NCBI RefSeq assembly: GCF_016107285.1
Contig: NZ_RCVQ01000011.1
Coordinates: forward strand, 27,258-91,257
Reading direction: 5' to 3'
DNA length: 64,000 bases
Origin: Roseomonas sp. KE0001
GTDB lineage: Bacteria; Pseudomonadota; Alphaproteobacteria; Acetobacterales; Acetobacteraceae
Position numbers and translations under genes: made by a program
The notes under the pieces: model-generated
The model's input: only the letters and a program-made list of their open reading frames with translations
Told to the model about the DNA's origin: nothing
The model's database searches: none
Part shown: piece by piece, positions 28,133-37,145 of the stretch
Position numbering within the stretch: the first letter of the stretch is position 1
Layout of the letters: the number at the start of each line of letters is the position of its first letter

Positions 28133-29476
28133 ATGCATCTGAGCCGACGCGCCTCCATGCTGGCATTGACGGGGCTGTGCCTGGCCTCGTCCCGCCCCGC
28201 GCGGTCCCAGCCCATGCCGCCCACCGCCCTGACGGGCGCGCGGCCTTTCGATGGCGAGCGCCTGGGGGAGCCGGCGACCGTCCTCATCCAGGACGGGCTG
28301 ATCCGCGCCATCGGCCGCGAGGCGCCTCCCGAGGGCTCGCGGCGCGTCGACCTCACAGGGCATTGCCTGCTCCCCGGCATGACGGCGGATCACATCCACA
28401 TCGGCCACACGGCCGGCGGGGCCTCGGGCCGGCGCTTCTACACGCGGGAGAACGTGCAGGCCCAGCTGGAGCTGTACCGCAATTTCGGCGTCACCAACGT
28501 GGCCGCCCTCGGGCTCAACCCGCCGCCCTTCCATGCGCTGCGGCAGGACAGCCGGGAGGGACGCCTGCCGGGCGCCCGCTTCCTGGGCGCCGGGCCCGGC
28601 ATCGGTGTCCCCGACGGTGCCCCGCCTTCCGGGCCGATGCAGCTGTCGGAGGACCAGGTGGCGCGGCCGGACAGCGTGGAGGCGATGCGCCGCGCCGTCG
28701 ATGCCATGGCGGAGCAGGGTGTGGATCTCATCAAGATCTGGGTGGACGGTCTGGGCGGCACCCTGCCGCAGATGCCGCCCGAGATGGTGCGCGCCGCCGT
28801 CACCGCCGCCCATGCGCGCGGGCTCAAGGTGGTGGCGCATATCCACGACCTGTCGCAGGCGCGGCTGGCGGTCGAGAACGGCGTCGATATCCTGGGCCAC
28901 GGCATCCGCGACCGCGAGGCCGACCCGCCGCTGATCGAGGCGATGCGCCGTCAGGGCACATGGTACATTCCGACCATCCAGATCGACGAGGCCGAATACA
29001 TCTACGCCGATCGGCCGGAGCTGCTGGAGGATCCCTTCTTCCGCGCCGCCGCCAATCCCGCTCTGATGGCCCGCCTGCAGGACCCCGACTGGCGGCGGAG
29101 CCAGCTGGAGAAGGCCGGCCCGCGCCGGGCCGCGGTGCGGATGAACCAGCGCAACCTGAAGCTTCTGCACGAGGCCGGCGTCCGCATCGGCTACGGCACC
29201 GATTCCGGCGCGACGCCGCTGCGGGTCCAGGGCTTCGCCGAGCACCGCGAACTCGAACTGATGGTCGAGGCAGGCCTGACGCCGGCCCAGGCTCTGCGCA
29301 TCGCCACCCAGGAGGCGGCGGCCCTGCTCGGGCTGGAGGATCGCGGCGCCCTGCGGCCCGGCCTGCGGGCGGATCTGGTGGTGCTGGCCGCCGACCCGAC
29401 GCGGGACATCCGCGCGACGCGCCGCATCCGCGCGGTGTGGCAGGGCGGGCAGGAAGTGGCGGGCCCCCTTGCCTGA
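28133..29476 (+). CDS. Secreted amidohydrolase family protein
   Basis: A 447-aa metal-dependent hydrolase of the amidohydrolase superfamily. An N-terminal signal (MHLSRRASMLALTGLCLASS, cut near ARS/QPM) sends it out of the cytoplasm. The metal site opens with HxH in MTADHIHIGH, continues with the HIH in VVAHIHDLSQAR and GHGIRD, and ends with the Asp in IGYGTDSGATPL. C-terminal ALRPGLRADLVVLAADP is typical of prolidase/imidazolonepropionase-like amidohydrolases. The ATG has AGGAAGG eight bases away. Substrate unknown. Confidence 0.85.
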   Translation: MHLSRRASMLALTGLCLASSRPARSQPMPPTALTGARPFDGERLGEPATVLIQDGLIRAIGREAPPEGSRRVDLTGHCLLPGMTADHIHIGHTAGGASGRRFYTRENVQAQLELYRNFGVTNVAALGLNPPPFHALRQDSREGRLPGARFLGAGPGIGVPDGAPPSGPMQLSEDQVARPDSVEAMRRAVDAMAEQGVDLIKIWVDGLGGTLPQMPPEMVRAAVTAAHARGLKVVAHIHDLSQARLAVENGVDILGHGIRDREADPPLIEAMRRQGTWYIPTIQIDEAEYIYADRPELLEDPFFRAAANPALMARLQDPDWRRSQLEKAGPRRAAVRMNQRNLKLLHEAGVRIGYGTDSGATPLRVQGFAEHRELELMVEAGLTPAQALRIATQEAAALLGLEDRGALRPGLRADLVVLAADPTRDIRATRRIRAVWQGGQEVAGPLA

Positions 29477-29503
29477 GGACGCGGCGGGCCCGGAGCCGGT
29501 GGC

Positions 29504-30952
29504 TCAGCGCCCGCGCGTCACCACCCGCCCCGGCTTCTCCCCTGTCTCCCGGCCCCTGGCGAAGGTCGCCACGCCATTGGTCCAGACCTCCTCGATGCCG
29601 ACGCTCATCTGCACCGGATTCTCGAAGGTGGCATTGTCCATCACCGTCGCCGGGTCGAAGAGCACCAGGTCGGCATAGGCGCCCTCGCGCAGTTCGCCGC
29701 GGTCCACCATGCCGAAGACCTGCGCCGCCCGACCGGTCATCTTGTGGATCGCCGTCTCCATGTCGAACAGGCCGAGCTGGCGGGTGTAGAGGCCGAGCAC
29801 GCGGGGGAAGGTGCCCCAGAGGCGCGGATGCGGCTTCTCGTCATGCGGCAGCCCGTCCGAGCCGATCATCGAGAGCGGATGGCGCATGATGCGGCGCACA
29901 TCCTCCTCGTCCATCTGGAAGGTGACGGCGCCGGCGGGCGTCAGCCGCTCGGCGGCGGCGCGCAGATCGGTGTTCCAGCCCCGCGCGATCTCCGAGAGGT
30001 CGCGCCCCGCCATCTCCGGATAGGGCACCGACCAGGTGATGATGACACGGGTTTCGTCGCGCACCTTCTCCGGCATCAGCACGGTGGAGCCGGCGGGATA
30101 GGGATAGACGTCGAAGGCCACCTCCTGCATCGCCGCAGCCGCGCCGATCAGCGCCAGCGTCTGGGTGCTGCGGCCGTAATTCTCCGGCATCGAGCACTTG
30201 TGGTGGCTGATATGCACCGGTACGCCGATCCGGCGGCCGATCTTCAGCGTCTCCTCGATCGAGGCGCAGACCTTGTCGGCCTCGTCGCGCATGTGCGTGA
30301 CGTACATGCCACCCGAGGCGCGCAGCGCCTCGCCGACCGCGATCACCTCCTCGGTCGTGGCCTGGGCGTTCGGCGGGTAGTAGAGGCCGGTCGAGAAGCC
30401 GGAGCCGCCCTCGGCCAGCGCCTGCTTCAGCCGCGTCTGCATGCGCAGGATCTCGGCATCCTTGGCCGGGCGGTAGACATCGCCGCCCATCGCCTCCATG
30501 CGCAGCGTCTGATGGCCGATCAGGGCATAGGTGTTCACCTCGCAGCCCTGGCTCTTCAGGGTCCGGGCATAGTCGCCGAAGCTGTCGAAGGTCCACCAGC
30601 TCTCGTCGCCCAGCAGGTCGAGCGGCGGCGGCGGGCGCCGGCTCATGCGCGCCGGCGAGAGGCTGATGCCGCAATTGCCGACGACGACGGTGGTCACCCC
30701 CTGGCTGACCTTGCAGAGCATGCATTGCGGCCCGCAGAGCACGGCGCGGTCGTCATGCGTGTGCGCATCGATGAAGCCGGGCGCAATGGCCTTGCCGGTG
30801 GCGATCACCTCGCGATCGGCGCTGGCGCCGCCGAGGTCGCCGACGCCCACGATGCGGTCCCCGCTGACGCCGACATCGCCGAGCCGTCGCGGGCCGCCCG
30901 TGCCATCGAAGATCGTCGCGTCGCGGATGATGAGGTCGCAGCGGAGCGCCAT
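29504..30952 (-). CDS. N-acyl-D-amino-acid deacylase (D-aminoacylase) family
   Basis: A 482-aa cytoplasmic amidohydrolase that should remove acyl groups from N-acyl-D-amino acids. Motifs: LIIRDATIFDGTG, the HTH metal pair in PGFIDAHTHDDRAV, VVVGNCGISL with the metal Cys, GLYYPPNAQATTEEV, HMRDEAD, HISHHKCS and IGSDGLPHDEKPHPRLWGTF. Length matches the family. It diverges from the IclR gene at 31103, a likely regulator. Confidence 0.9.
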   Translation of the reverse strand: MALRCDLIIRDATIFDGTGGPRRLGDVGVSGDRIVGVGDLGGASADREVIATGKAIAPGFIDAHTHDDRAVLCGPQCMLCKVSQGVTTVVVGNCGISLSPARMSRRPPPPLDLLGDESWWTFDSFGDYARTLKSQGCEVNTYALIGHQTLRMEAMGGDVYRPAKDAEILRMQTRLKQALAEGGSGFSTGLYYPPNAQATTEEVIAVGEALRASGGMYVTHMRDEADKVCASIEETLKIGRRIGVPVHISHHKCSMPENYGRSTQTLALIGAAAAMQEVAFDVYPYPAGSTVLMPEKVRDETRVIITWSVPYPEMAGRDLSEIARGWNTDLRAAAERLTPAGAVTFQMDEEDVRRIMRHPLSMIGSDGLPHDEKPHPRLWGTFPRVLGLYTRQLGLFDMETAIHKMTGRAAQVFGMVDRGELREGAYADLVLFDPATVMDNATFENPVQMSVGIEEVWTNGVATFARGRETGEKPGRVVTRGR

Positions 30953-31102
30953 GCGGGCAATCCTTCACCGGTGCAGGGGAGAGGACAGGGATCATGCCCC
31001 GTCCCGGCCCTCCGATCCAGCCGCCGCCGGCGGATTTGCCACGCCCCGGCCTTGCGCCCGGCCCGCGCCAGCCTCAAGACCCTGCCAGGAGGAGGCTGCG
31101 CC

Positions 31103-31864
31103 ATGGCGGAGGACCGGCTGTTCGTGCAATCGCTGCAGAAGGGGCTGGCCTTGCTGGAGGCCTTCGGGCGCCAGCCGGGGGAACTCAGCCTGAACGAGCT
31201 GGCGCATCTCTCCGGCATCGACCGCAGCTCGGCGCAGCGCATGGCGCACACCCTGCTCAAGCTCGGCTACCTGGAGCGCGGTGCCAATGGCCGCGGCTAC
31301 ACGCCCGGCCGCCGGATCCTGGACCGTGGCTTCGATTTCCTGCGCAGCCGCCCGCTGATCGAGCGCGCCAGCCCGGTGATCAACGAGTTGCAGCGCAACA
31401 CCGGCGAACGGGTGGATCTGAGCCTGTTCGATGACGACACCATCGTCTATGCGCTGCGGCGGCAGAGCAAGCGCGAGACCTTCTATGCCACGCTGGTCGG
31501 CCGTCGCCTGCCGAGTTTCAGCACCACCGGGGGCCGTGCCTGCCTGGCGCAGCTGCCGCGCGACGCGGTGGCATCCTTGTTGCAGCGCACCACGTTGCGC
31601 CCGCATACGCCCAAGACCATCCTCGACCCCGATATCATCATGGCGCGCATAGACCAGGCCCGGCGCGAGGGCTTCGCCATCGTGCTGGAGGAGATGCTCA
31701 TCGGCGAGATCGTCGTCGGCGCCGCGATCGTCGACCATGCCGGCCGCCCGGTGGGCGCCATACACCTCGCCGGCTCGCTCGCGGAATGGCCGGCGGCGCG
31801 CTTCGTTCCCCGCTTCGCGCCGCTGGCGGTCGAGGCCGCCCGCGCGCTGAGCGGCCTGCGCTGA
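31103..31864 (+). CDS. IclR-family transcriptional regulator
   Basis: A 253-aa regulator with an N-terminal winged helix (VQSLQKGLALLEAFG, LSLNELAHLSGIDRSSAQRM, LLKLGYLERG) and a C-terminal IclR effector domain (RVDLSLFDDDTIVYALR, LPSFSTTGGRACLAQL, VGAAIVDHAGRPVGAIHLAG). The ATG has a very strong site (AGGAGGAGG). It diverges from the D-aminoacylase and precedes the penicillin acylase homologue by 110 bp; either or both may be targets. Confidence 0.9.
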   Translation: MAEDRLFVQSLQKGLALLEAFGRQPGELSLNELAHLSGIDRSSAQRMAHTLLKLGYLERGANGRGYTPGRRILDRGFDFLRSRPLIERASPVINELQRNTGERVDLSLFDDDTIVYALRRQSKRETFYATLVGRRLPSFSTTGGRACLAQLPRDAVASLLQRTTLRPHTPKTILDPDIIMARIDQARREGFAIVLEEMLIGEIVVGAAIVDHAGRPVGAIHLAGSLAEWPAARFVPRFAPLAVEAARALSGLR

Positions 31865-31974
31865 CATCGCGATGCGATACCACCCCGGCCGATCTGTGCC
31901 GGCGTGGATTGCGCGCGGCGCCCACGGCTTCTAGCCTCCCCGGCTTCCGCGACCAGTGAGGGACGTGCCGGAGC

Positions 31975-34353
31975 ATGATCGATTCCGCCAGCCAGGACGA
32001 GACCATCGCGCTGGAAGGATTGCGGCAGCCGGCCTCCATCCATATCGACCGCTGGGGCGTCGCGCATCTGCGCGCCGAGAACGAGCATGACCTCTTCATG
32101 CTGCAGGGCTTCAACGCGGCGCGCGACCGGCTCTGGCAGATCGACCTCTGGCGCAAGCGCGGCCTCGGGCTGCTCGCCGCGGATTTCGGTCCCGGCTACC
32201 TGGCGCAGGACCGCGCCGCGCGCCTCTTTCTCTATCGCGGCGACATGGAGGCGGAGTTCACCGCCTATGCTCCCGATGCCCGCGTCATCTGCGAGGCCTT
32301 CGCCGCCGGCATCAACGCCTATGTGGCGCTGACCGAGGCCGAGCCGCACCGCCTGCCCGTCGAGTTCGTCGCCATGGGCACGCGGCCGGCGCGCTGGGCG
32401 GCGGAGGATGTCGTGCGCATCCGCAGCCACAGCCTGACGCGCAACGCGATCTCCGAGGTGCTGCGCGCCATCGTGCTGTCGCGCGCCGACCTGGCGACCG
32501 ACCTGCTGCGCAAGGATCTCGAGCCGATGCGCGAGCCGGTCCGCGCCGAGGGCCTCGACCTCTCCGCCCTCGGCACAGAGGTGCTGACGCAGTTCAGGCT
32601 CGCCACCGCCGCCGTCACCTTCTCCCCGGAGCGGCTGGCGGCGCCGCTCGAGGCGTGGCGCCGCTGGACCGGCATCACCGATCTCGGCGAGGTCGTGCAG
32701 GGCGCCGAGATGGAGGGCTCCAACAACTGGGCGATCCATGGCAGCCGCACCGAGAGCGGCCGGCCGATCCTGGCCTCCGACCCGCACCGCGCCCATGCCG
32801 CGCCCTCGCTGCGCTACATCGTTCATCTGGAGAGCCCGGGCTTCAACGCCATCGGCGCCGGCGAGCCGGCGGTGCCCGGCATCTCGATCGGCCATAACGG
32901 CACGGCCGCCTTCGCCCTGACCATCCACGGCGCCGACCAGGAGGATGTCTACGTCTACGAGACCGCGGCGGAGGACCCTGACCTCTACCGCTACGGCGAC
33001 GGCCAGGAGGCGATGACGGTGCTGCGCGAGCGCTTCGCCGTGAAGCATCATCCCGACCAGGAGTTGTCCCTCCGCTTCACCCGGCACGGGCCCGTCATCG
33101 CCGAGGACCGCGCGGCGCGGCGCGCGGTCGCCATCCGCAGCGTCTGGTCCCTGCCCGGCTCGGCCCCCTATCTCGCCAGCCTCACCGCCATGCGGTCGCG
33201 CAGCCTCGAGGAGTTCCGCGCCGCGCTGCGCCGCTGGGGCACGCCCTCGGTGAACATGGTCTACGCCGATACCGGCGGCACCATCGCCTGGTCGCCGGCC
33301 GGCTACGCGCCGCAGCGGCCGAACTGGGACGGTCTGCTGCCGGTGCCGGGCGATGGCCGCTACGAATGGTCCGGCCTGCTCGACCCGGCGGAGCACCCCT
33401 GGCGCGTCGATCCGCTGGAGGGCTTCGTGCACAGCGCCAATGAGCAGAACCTGCCGCCGCACTGGCCGCATGCCGAGAAGACCTATGGCTATGAATGGAC
33501 CGAGGCCTCCCGTGCCCGGCGCATCCGCGAGGCGCTGACGCGCGGCCCGCTGCTGACGCTGGAGGATTCGGCGGCGCTGCAGACCGACGTGACCTCGCTG
33601 CCGGCCCGCCGCCTCTGCGCCCAGCTGCTCTCGCTGCCCCGCGGCGGGGCGCCGGAGCTCTGGGCGGCGCAGACCCTGCTGGAGGACTGGGATCACCGGC
33701 TGGACGCCGACAGCCCCGCCGCCGCGCTCTTCGAGGTCCTGCTGACCCGGCACCTGAAGCCGCGCCTGCTGGCCGCGCTGGTCCCGGACGAGTCGCTGCA
33801 CCCCCTGCTGGTGCCGCAGGACATGGAGAGCCTGCTGCGCGCGCTGGAGCAGCCCGATGACCGTTTCGGCCCCGATCCCGCCCGGGCGCGGGACGCGCTG
33901 CTGGCCGAATGCCTGATCGCCGCCTTCCGCGATTGCGAGAGCCGCATGGGCCTCTCGCCGGAGACGTGGCAATGGGGGCGGCTGCACCATGGCTATTTCA
34001 GCCATGCCCTGACCGGGCTGGCCAGCGAGAGGGGGGGCTCCCTCGCCGGGCTCGATGTCGGCCCCTACCCCGTCGGCGGCAGCGCGCAGACGCCGATGCA
34101 CACCGGCTACCGGGCCTCCGACTTCCGCTGCAACTACGGCGCCTCGGTGCGGCTGGTGATGGATGTCGGCGCCTGGGACAACAGCCTCTGCATCAACGCG
34201 CCCGGCCAGTCGGGCGACCCGGCCTCGCCGCATTACGCCGACCTGGCGCCGCACTGGGCGCGCGGGGAGTACATGCCCCTGCTTTATACGCGCGAGGCGG
34301 TGGACCACATGGTGATGCGCTGCATTCACCTGGAGCCGGCCGGTCCGGACTGA
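31975..34353 (+). CDS. Penicillin acylase family protein
   Basis: A 792-aa Ntn hydrolase of the penicillin G/acyl-homoserine-lactone acylase family. The alpha part has IHIDRWGVAHLRAEN and FNAARDRLWQIDLWRKRGLG; the self-cleavage site and catalytic Ser is Ser249 in GSNNWAIHG, followed by ASDPHR and ISIGHNGTAAFALT. Relatives are periplasmic, but this sequence starts directly with the mature fold and shows no signal peptide, so it may be cytoplasmic. With the neighbouring D-aminoacylase it suggests use of N-acylated compounds (inference). Confidence 0.88.
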   Translation: MIDSASQDETIALEGLRQPASIHIDRWGVAHLRAENEHDLFMLQGFNAARDRLWQIDLWRKRGLGLLAADFGPGYLAQDRAARLFLYRGDMEAEFTAYAPDARVICEAFAAGINAYVALTEAEPHRLPVEFVAMGTRPARWAAEDVVRIRSHSLTRNAISEVLRAIVLSRADLATDLLRKDLEPMREPVRAEGLDLSALGTEVLTQFRLATAAVTFSPERLAAPLEAWRRWTGITDLGEVVQGAEMEGSNNWAIHGSRTESGRPILASDPHRAHAAPSLRYIVHLESPGFNAIGAGEPAVPGISIGHNGTAAFALTIHGADQEDVYVYETAAEDPDLYRYGDGQEAMTVLRERFAVKHHPDQELSLRFTRHGPVIAEDRAARRAVAIRSVWSLPGSAPYLASLTAMRSRSLEEFRAALRRWGTPSVNMVYADTGGTIAWSPAGYAPQRPNWDGLLPVPGDGRYEWSGLLDPAEHPWRVDPLEGFVHSANEQNLPPHWPHAEKTYGYEWTEASRARRIREALTRGPLLTLEDSAALQTDVTSLPARRLCAQLLSLPRGGAPELWAAQTLLEDWDHRLDADSPAAALFEVLLTRHLKPRLLAALVPDESLHPLLVPQDMESLLRALEQPDDRFGPDPARARDALLAECLIAAFRDCESRMGLSPETWQWGRLHHGYFSHALTGLASERGGSLAGLDVGPYPVGGSAQTPMHTGYRASDFRCNYGASVRLVMDVGAWDNSLCINAPGQSGDPASPHYADLAPHWARGEYMPLLYTREAVDHMVMRCIHLEPAGPD

Positions 34354-34424
34354 CGCTCCGCGACGCAACCCGGGGGCCGGCCCGGGTGTCTGCACCGCAG
34401 GAAGTCCCGCAGAGGAGTCACCCC

Positions 34425-35405
34425 ATGGCCACGACACGCTTCGCACCCCCGGGCCCGCTCGGCTTCGGCGGCGCCCCGCTGGGCGACATGTTCGACAAGG
34501 TGGACGAGGCCACCGCCCAGGCCACGCTGGAGGCGGCCTGGGACAGCGGCATCCGCTACTACGACACCGCGCCGCATTACGGCGCCGGCCTGTCCGAGTT
34601 CCGCTTCGGGCAGATGCTGCGGCAGCGCCCGCGGGACGAGTATGTGCTCTCGACCAAGGTGGGGCGCCTTCTGGTGCCGGACGTCGAGGGCGAGATCGCG
34701 CATCCCTTCCGCTCCGCCATGGCCTTCCGCCGCGTGCAGGACTACTCCGCCGCCGGCGCCCGCCGCTCGGTGGAGGACAGCCTGCAGCGCATGGGCATCG
34801 GGCGGATCGACATCGTCTACGTCCATGACCTGGCCGCCGACCATCTGGGCGATGCCTGGGAGGAGGCTTTCGCCACCGCGCGCGAAGGAGCCTTCAGGGA
34901 ACTGATCCGCATGCGCGAGGAGGGGCTCATCAAGGCCTGGGGGATGGGCGTCAACCTCACCGAGCCCTGCATCCGCGCGCTGAAGGAGTCCGACCCCGAC
35001 GTCTTCCTGCTGGCTGGGCGCTACAGCCTCATCGACCTGGCCGGGCTTGACGAGCTCTTCCCGCTCTGCGCCGAGCGCGGCGCCCATATCGTCGTCGGCG
35101 GGCCCTACAATTCCGGGCTGCTCGCCGGCGGCACCACCTTCAACTATGTCGAGGCCGCGCCGGCAGAGGTCGAGGCGCGCAACCGCATCGCCGCCGTCTG
35201 CCAGGAGCTTGGCGTCGATCTGCGGGCCGCGGCCTTGCAGTTCTGCGCCGCGCATCCGGTGGTGGCGGCGGTCATCCCCGGCGCCAAGCACCCGGACCGC
35301 GTGCGGCAGAACGCGGCGCTGATGCGGGCCCGCATTCCCTCCGCCTTCTGGGCGGCGCTGAAGGCCAAGGGGCTGCTGCCGGAGGATGCACCCACGCCGG
35401 GCTGA
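34425..35405 (+). CDS. Aldo/keto reductase (D-threo-aldose/L-fucose dehydrogenase-like)
   Basis: A 326-aa TIM-barrel NAD(P) oxidoreductase. It shows the AKR tetrad region GIRYYDTAPHYGAGLSE (Asp, Tyr), Lys in VLSTKVGRLL and His in DIVYVHDLA. The phosphate-binding end is VVAAVIPGAKHPDRVRQN. FGGAPLGDMFDKVDE and the overall length resemble D-threo-aldose 1-dehydrogenases (pyridoxal or fucose dehydrogenase group). It follows the penicillin acylase homologue by 71 bp with a GAGGAG site. Confidence 0.88.
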   Translation: MATTRFAPPGPLGFGGAPLGDMFDKVDEATAQATLEAAWDSGIRYYDTAPHYGAGLSEFRFGQMLRQRPRDEYVLSTKVGRLLVPDVEGEIAHPFRSAMAFRRVQDYSAAGARRSVEDSLQRMGIGRIDIVYVHDLAADHLGDAWEEAFATAREGAFRELIRMREEGLIKAWGMGVNLTEPCIRALKESDPDVFLLAGRYSLIDLAGLDELFPLCAERGAHIVVGGPYNSGLLAGGTTFNYVEAAPAEVEARNRIAAVCQELGVDLRAAALQFCAAHPVVAAVIPGAKHPDRVRQNAALMRARIPSAFWAALKAKGLLPEDAPTPG

Positions 35406-35412
35406 GGATGGC

Positions 35413-35934
35413 CTAGTCCCAGTCCGTCAGGGGGCGCCAAAGGGTGATCGGCGGCGCGGCGGCCTCGCGGATCGCCGCCTGCACCTCGGTCTCCAGGGCG
35501 GCGAGAAAGCGCGAGCGGTCCGATCCGGCCATCGGCGCGGGCCCGCGCGTGGCGGCGCCGATCTCGCGCAGGTGGCGCGCCACCTCCCGCCCCGCCAGGG
35601 CGCTGCCGATGTTGTCGCGTGTCCAGACGCGGCCGTTCGGGGCGAGCGCGCGCGCCTGCCGCGCCAGGCAGCGCGAGGCCAGCGGAATGTCGGCGGTGAC
35701 GCAGACATCCTGGGCGGCAATATGCTCCGCGATCCAGTCGTCCGCCGCATCGGCCCCTTCGGCCACGATGACCCGACGCACCCAGGACACGTCCGGCAGG
35801 CGGATGCCGCGCGAGCCGTTGGAGACGACGTGCACCACGCGGCCGAGCCGCCCGGCCACGCGAAAGACTTCCTCCCGGACCGGGCAGGCGTCGCCGTCCA
35901 CCCAGACCTCCGGGCCTTCCCGATCCGCATTCAT
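35413..35934 (-). CDS. UPF0178 (YaiI/YqxD) family protein
   Basis: A 173-aa conserved protein. EVWVDGDACPVREEVFRVAG, VVHVVSNGSRGIRLP, VAEGADAADDWIAEHI and CVTADIPLASRCL with GRVWTRDNIG identify the DUF188/UPF0178 family, a PIN-like NYN-type fold with conserved Asp residues; its function has not been established. It is convergent with the aldo/keto reductase (7-bp gap). Confidence 0.93.
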   Translation of the reverse strand: MNADREGPEVWVDGDACPVREEVFRVAGRLGRVVHVVSNGSRGIRLPDVSWVRRVIVAEGADAADDWIAEHIAAQDVCVTADIPLASRCLARQARALAPNGRVWTRDNIGSALAGREVARHLREIGAATRGPAPMAGSDRSRFLAALETEVQAAIREAAAPPITLWRPLTDWD

Positions 35935-36062
35935 GACCCGCAGGCATAGACGAGGAGCCGCCGCGGGCCAAGCGGGCGGATCCGGGGTGTATCTGGCCCG
36001 ATCATTGCTTGGCCTTCATCAACCAACGCCACCCACACGGGCTCTTCATCAGGGATGCCCTC

Positions 36063-37103
36063 ATGTTCCGACTGCGTCTGCCTGCCCTCGCGGCGCTGCC
36101 TCTCCTCGCCACCATGGCGCTGGCTCCCCCGATCCAGGCACAGCCTGCCCCCGCCGGATCAACCCTGGCCGCCGTGCGGGACAAGGGGCTGCTGGATTGC
36201 AGCGCCAACCAGGGTTCGCAAGGCTTCGGCGTGCCGGACAGCCGGGGAGAGCAGCAGGGGCTGGACCCCGACATCTGCCGCGCCGTCGCCGCGGCCGTCC
36301 TCGGCCCCGACGCCCGCATCCGCTGGACGGTGCTGACCAGCGCGACCCGCGTCACCGCCCTGCAATCAGGGCAGGTGGACCTCGTCGCCCGTACCTTCAC
36401 CTGGACCCATGCGCGGGAGATCAGCGCCGGGCTGCAATTCGGCCCCGTGACCTTCTATGACGGCCAGGGCTTCATCGTGCCGAAGCGCAGCGGCGTGAAG
36501 CGCGCCGTGGAACTGGACGGCGCTTCGATCTGCGTCAGCGCCGGCTCGACCAACGAGCTGAACCTGGCCGACTGGGCACGCACCAACGGGGTGCGCGTCA
36601 ACCCCGTGGTCTTCGAGAACCCCACCGACACCCGCTCCGCCTACACCAACAGCCGTTGCGATGCCTATACGCTGGATGCGAGCCAGCTCGCCGGCTTCAT
36701 CACCAGCCTGCCGCGCGACGAGCACGTCATCCTGCCCGACATCATCTCGAAGGAGCCACTGACCCCGGCGGTGCGCAAGGGCGACGGGCAGTGGTACGAC
36801 ATCGTCCGCTGGACCGTCTTCGCCCTCATCCTGGCCGAGGAGCACGGCATCACCCGCGCCAATGTGGATGCCATGCTGGAGAGCCAGAACCCGGAAGTGC
36901 GGCGCCTGCTCGGCGTGGCGGGGGATCACGGGCCGGCCATGGGGCTGGACCGGCGCTGGGCCTACCACGCCATCAAGGCCGTCGGGAATTACGGCGAGAT
37001 CTTCGAGCGGCACCTCGGCCAGGATTCGCCGCTCGGGCTGGAGCGCGGGCTCAACGCGCTCTGGAACAAGGGAGGGCTGATGTACGCGCCGCCCATCCGC
37101 TGA
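36063..37103 (+). CDS. Amino-acid ABC transporter substrate-binding protein (AapJ-like)
   Basis: A 346-aa periplasmic receptor of family 3. The signal MFRLRLPALAALPLLATMAL is cut near IQA/QPA. Motifs LAAVRDKGLLDCSANQGSQG, LDPDICRAVAAAVLG, VDLVARTFTWTHAREISAG and DAYTLDASQLAGF match the AapJ/BztA group that binds general L-amino acids. No AapQ/M/P genes lie beside it, so it is an orphan receptor here. Cys residues in LDCSANQ and SICVSAG are family-typical. Confidence 0.88.
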   Translation: MFRLRLPALAALPLLATMALAPPIQAQPAPAGSTLAAVRDKGLLDCSANQGSQGFGVPDSRGEQQGLDPDICRAVAAAVLGPDARIRWTVLTSATRVTALQSGQVDLVARTFTWTHAREISAGLQFGPVTFYDGQGFIVPKRSGVKRAVELDGASICVSAGSTNELNLADWARTNGVRVNPVVFENPTDTRSAYTNSRCDAYTLDASQLAGFITSLPRDEHVILPDIISKEPLTPAVRKGDGQWYDIVRWTVFALILAEEHGITRANVDAMLESQNPEVRRLLGVAGDHGPAMGLDRRWAYHAIKAVGNYGEIFERHLGQDSPLGLERGLNALWNKGGLMYAPPIR

Positions 37104-37111
37104 AGCCGGCG

Positions 37112-37139
37112 CCGGAGGGCGGCCACCGCCGCCCCCCGG
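37112..37139. terminator. Bidirectional terminator-like hairpin
   Basis: An 11-bp GC stem with one A-C mismatch (CCGG-A-GGGCGGC with GCCGCCC-C-CCGG) and a CACC loop lies between the convergent receptor and hydrolase genes. There is no T run, so termination is inferred. Confidence 0.45.
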
Positions 37140-37145
37140 CCCGTT

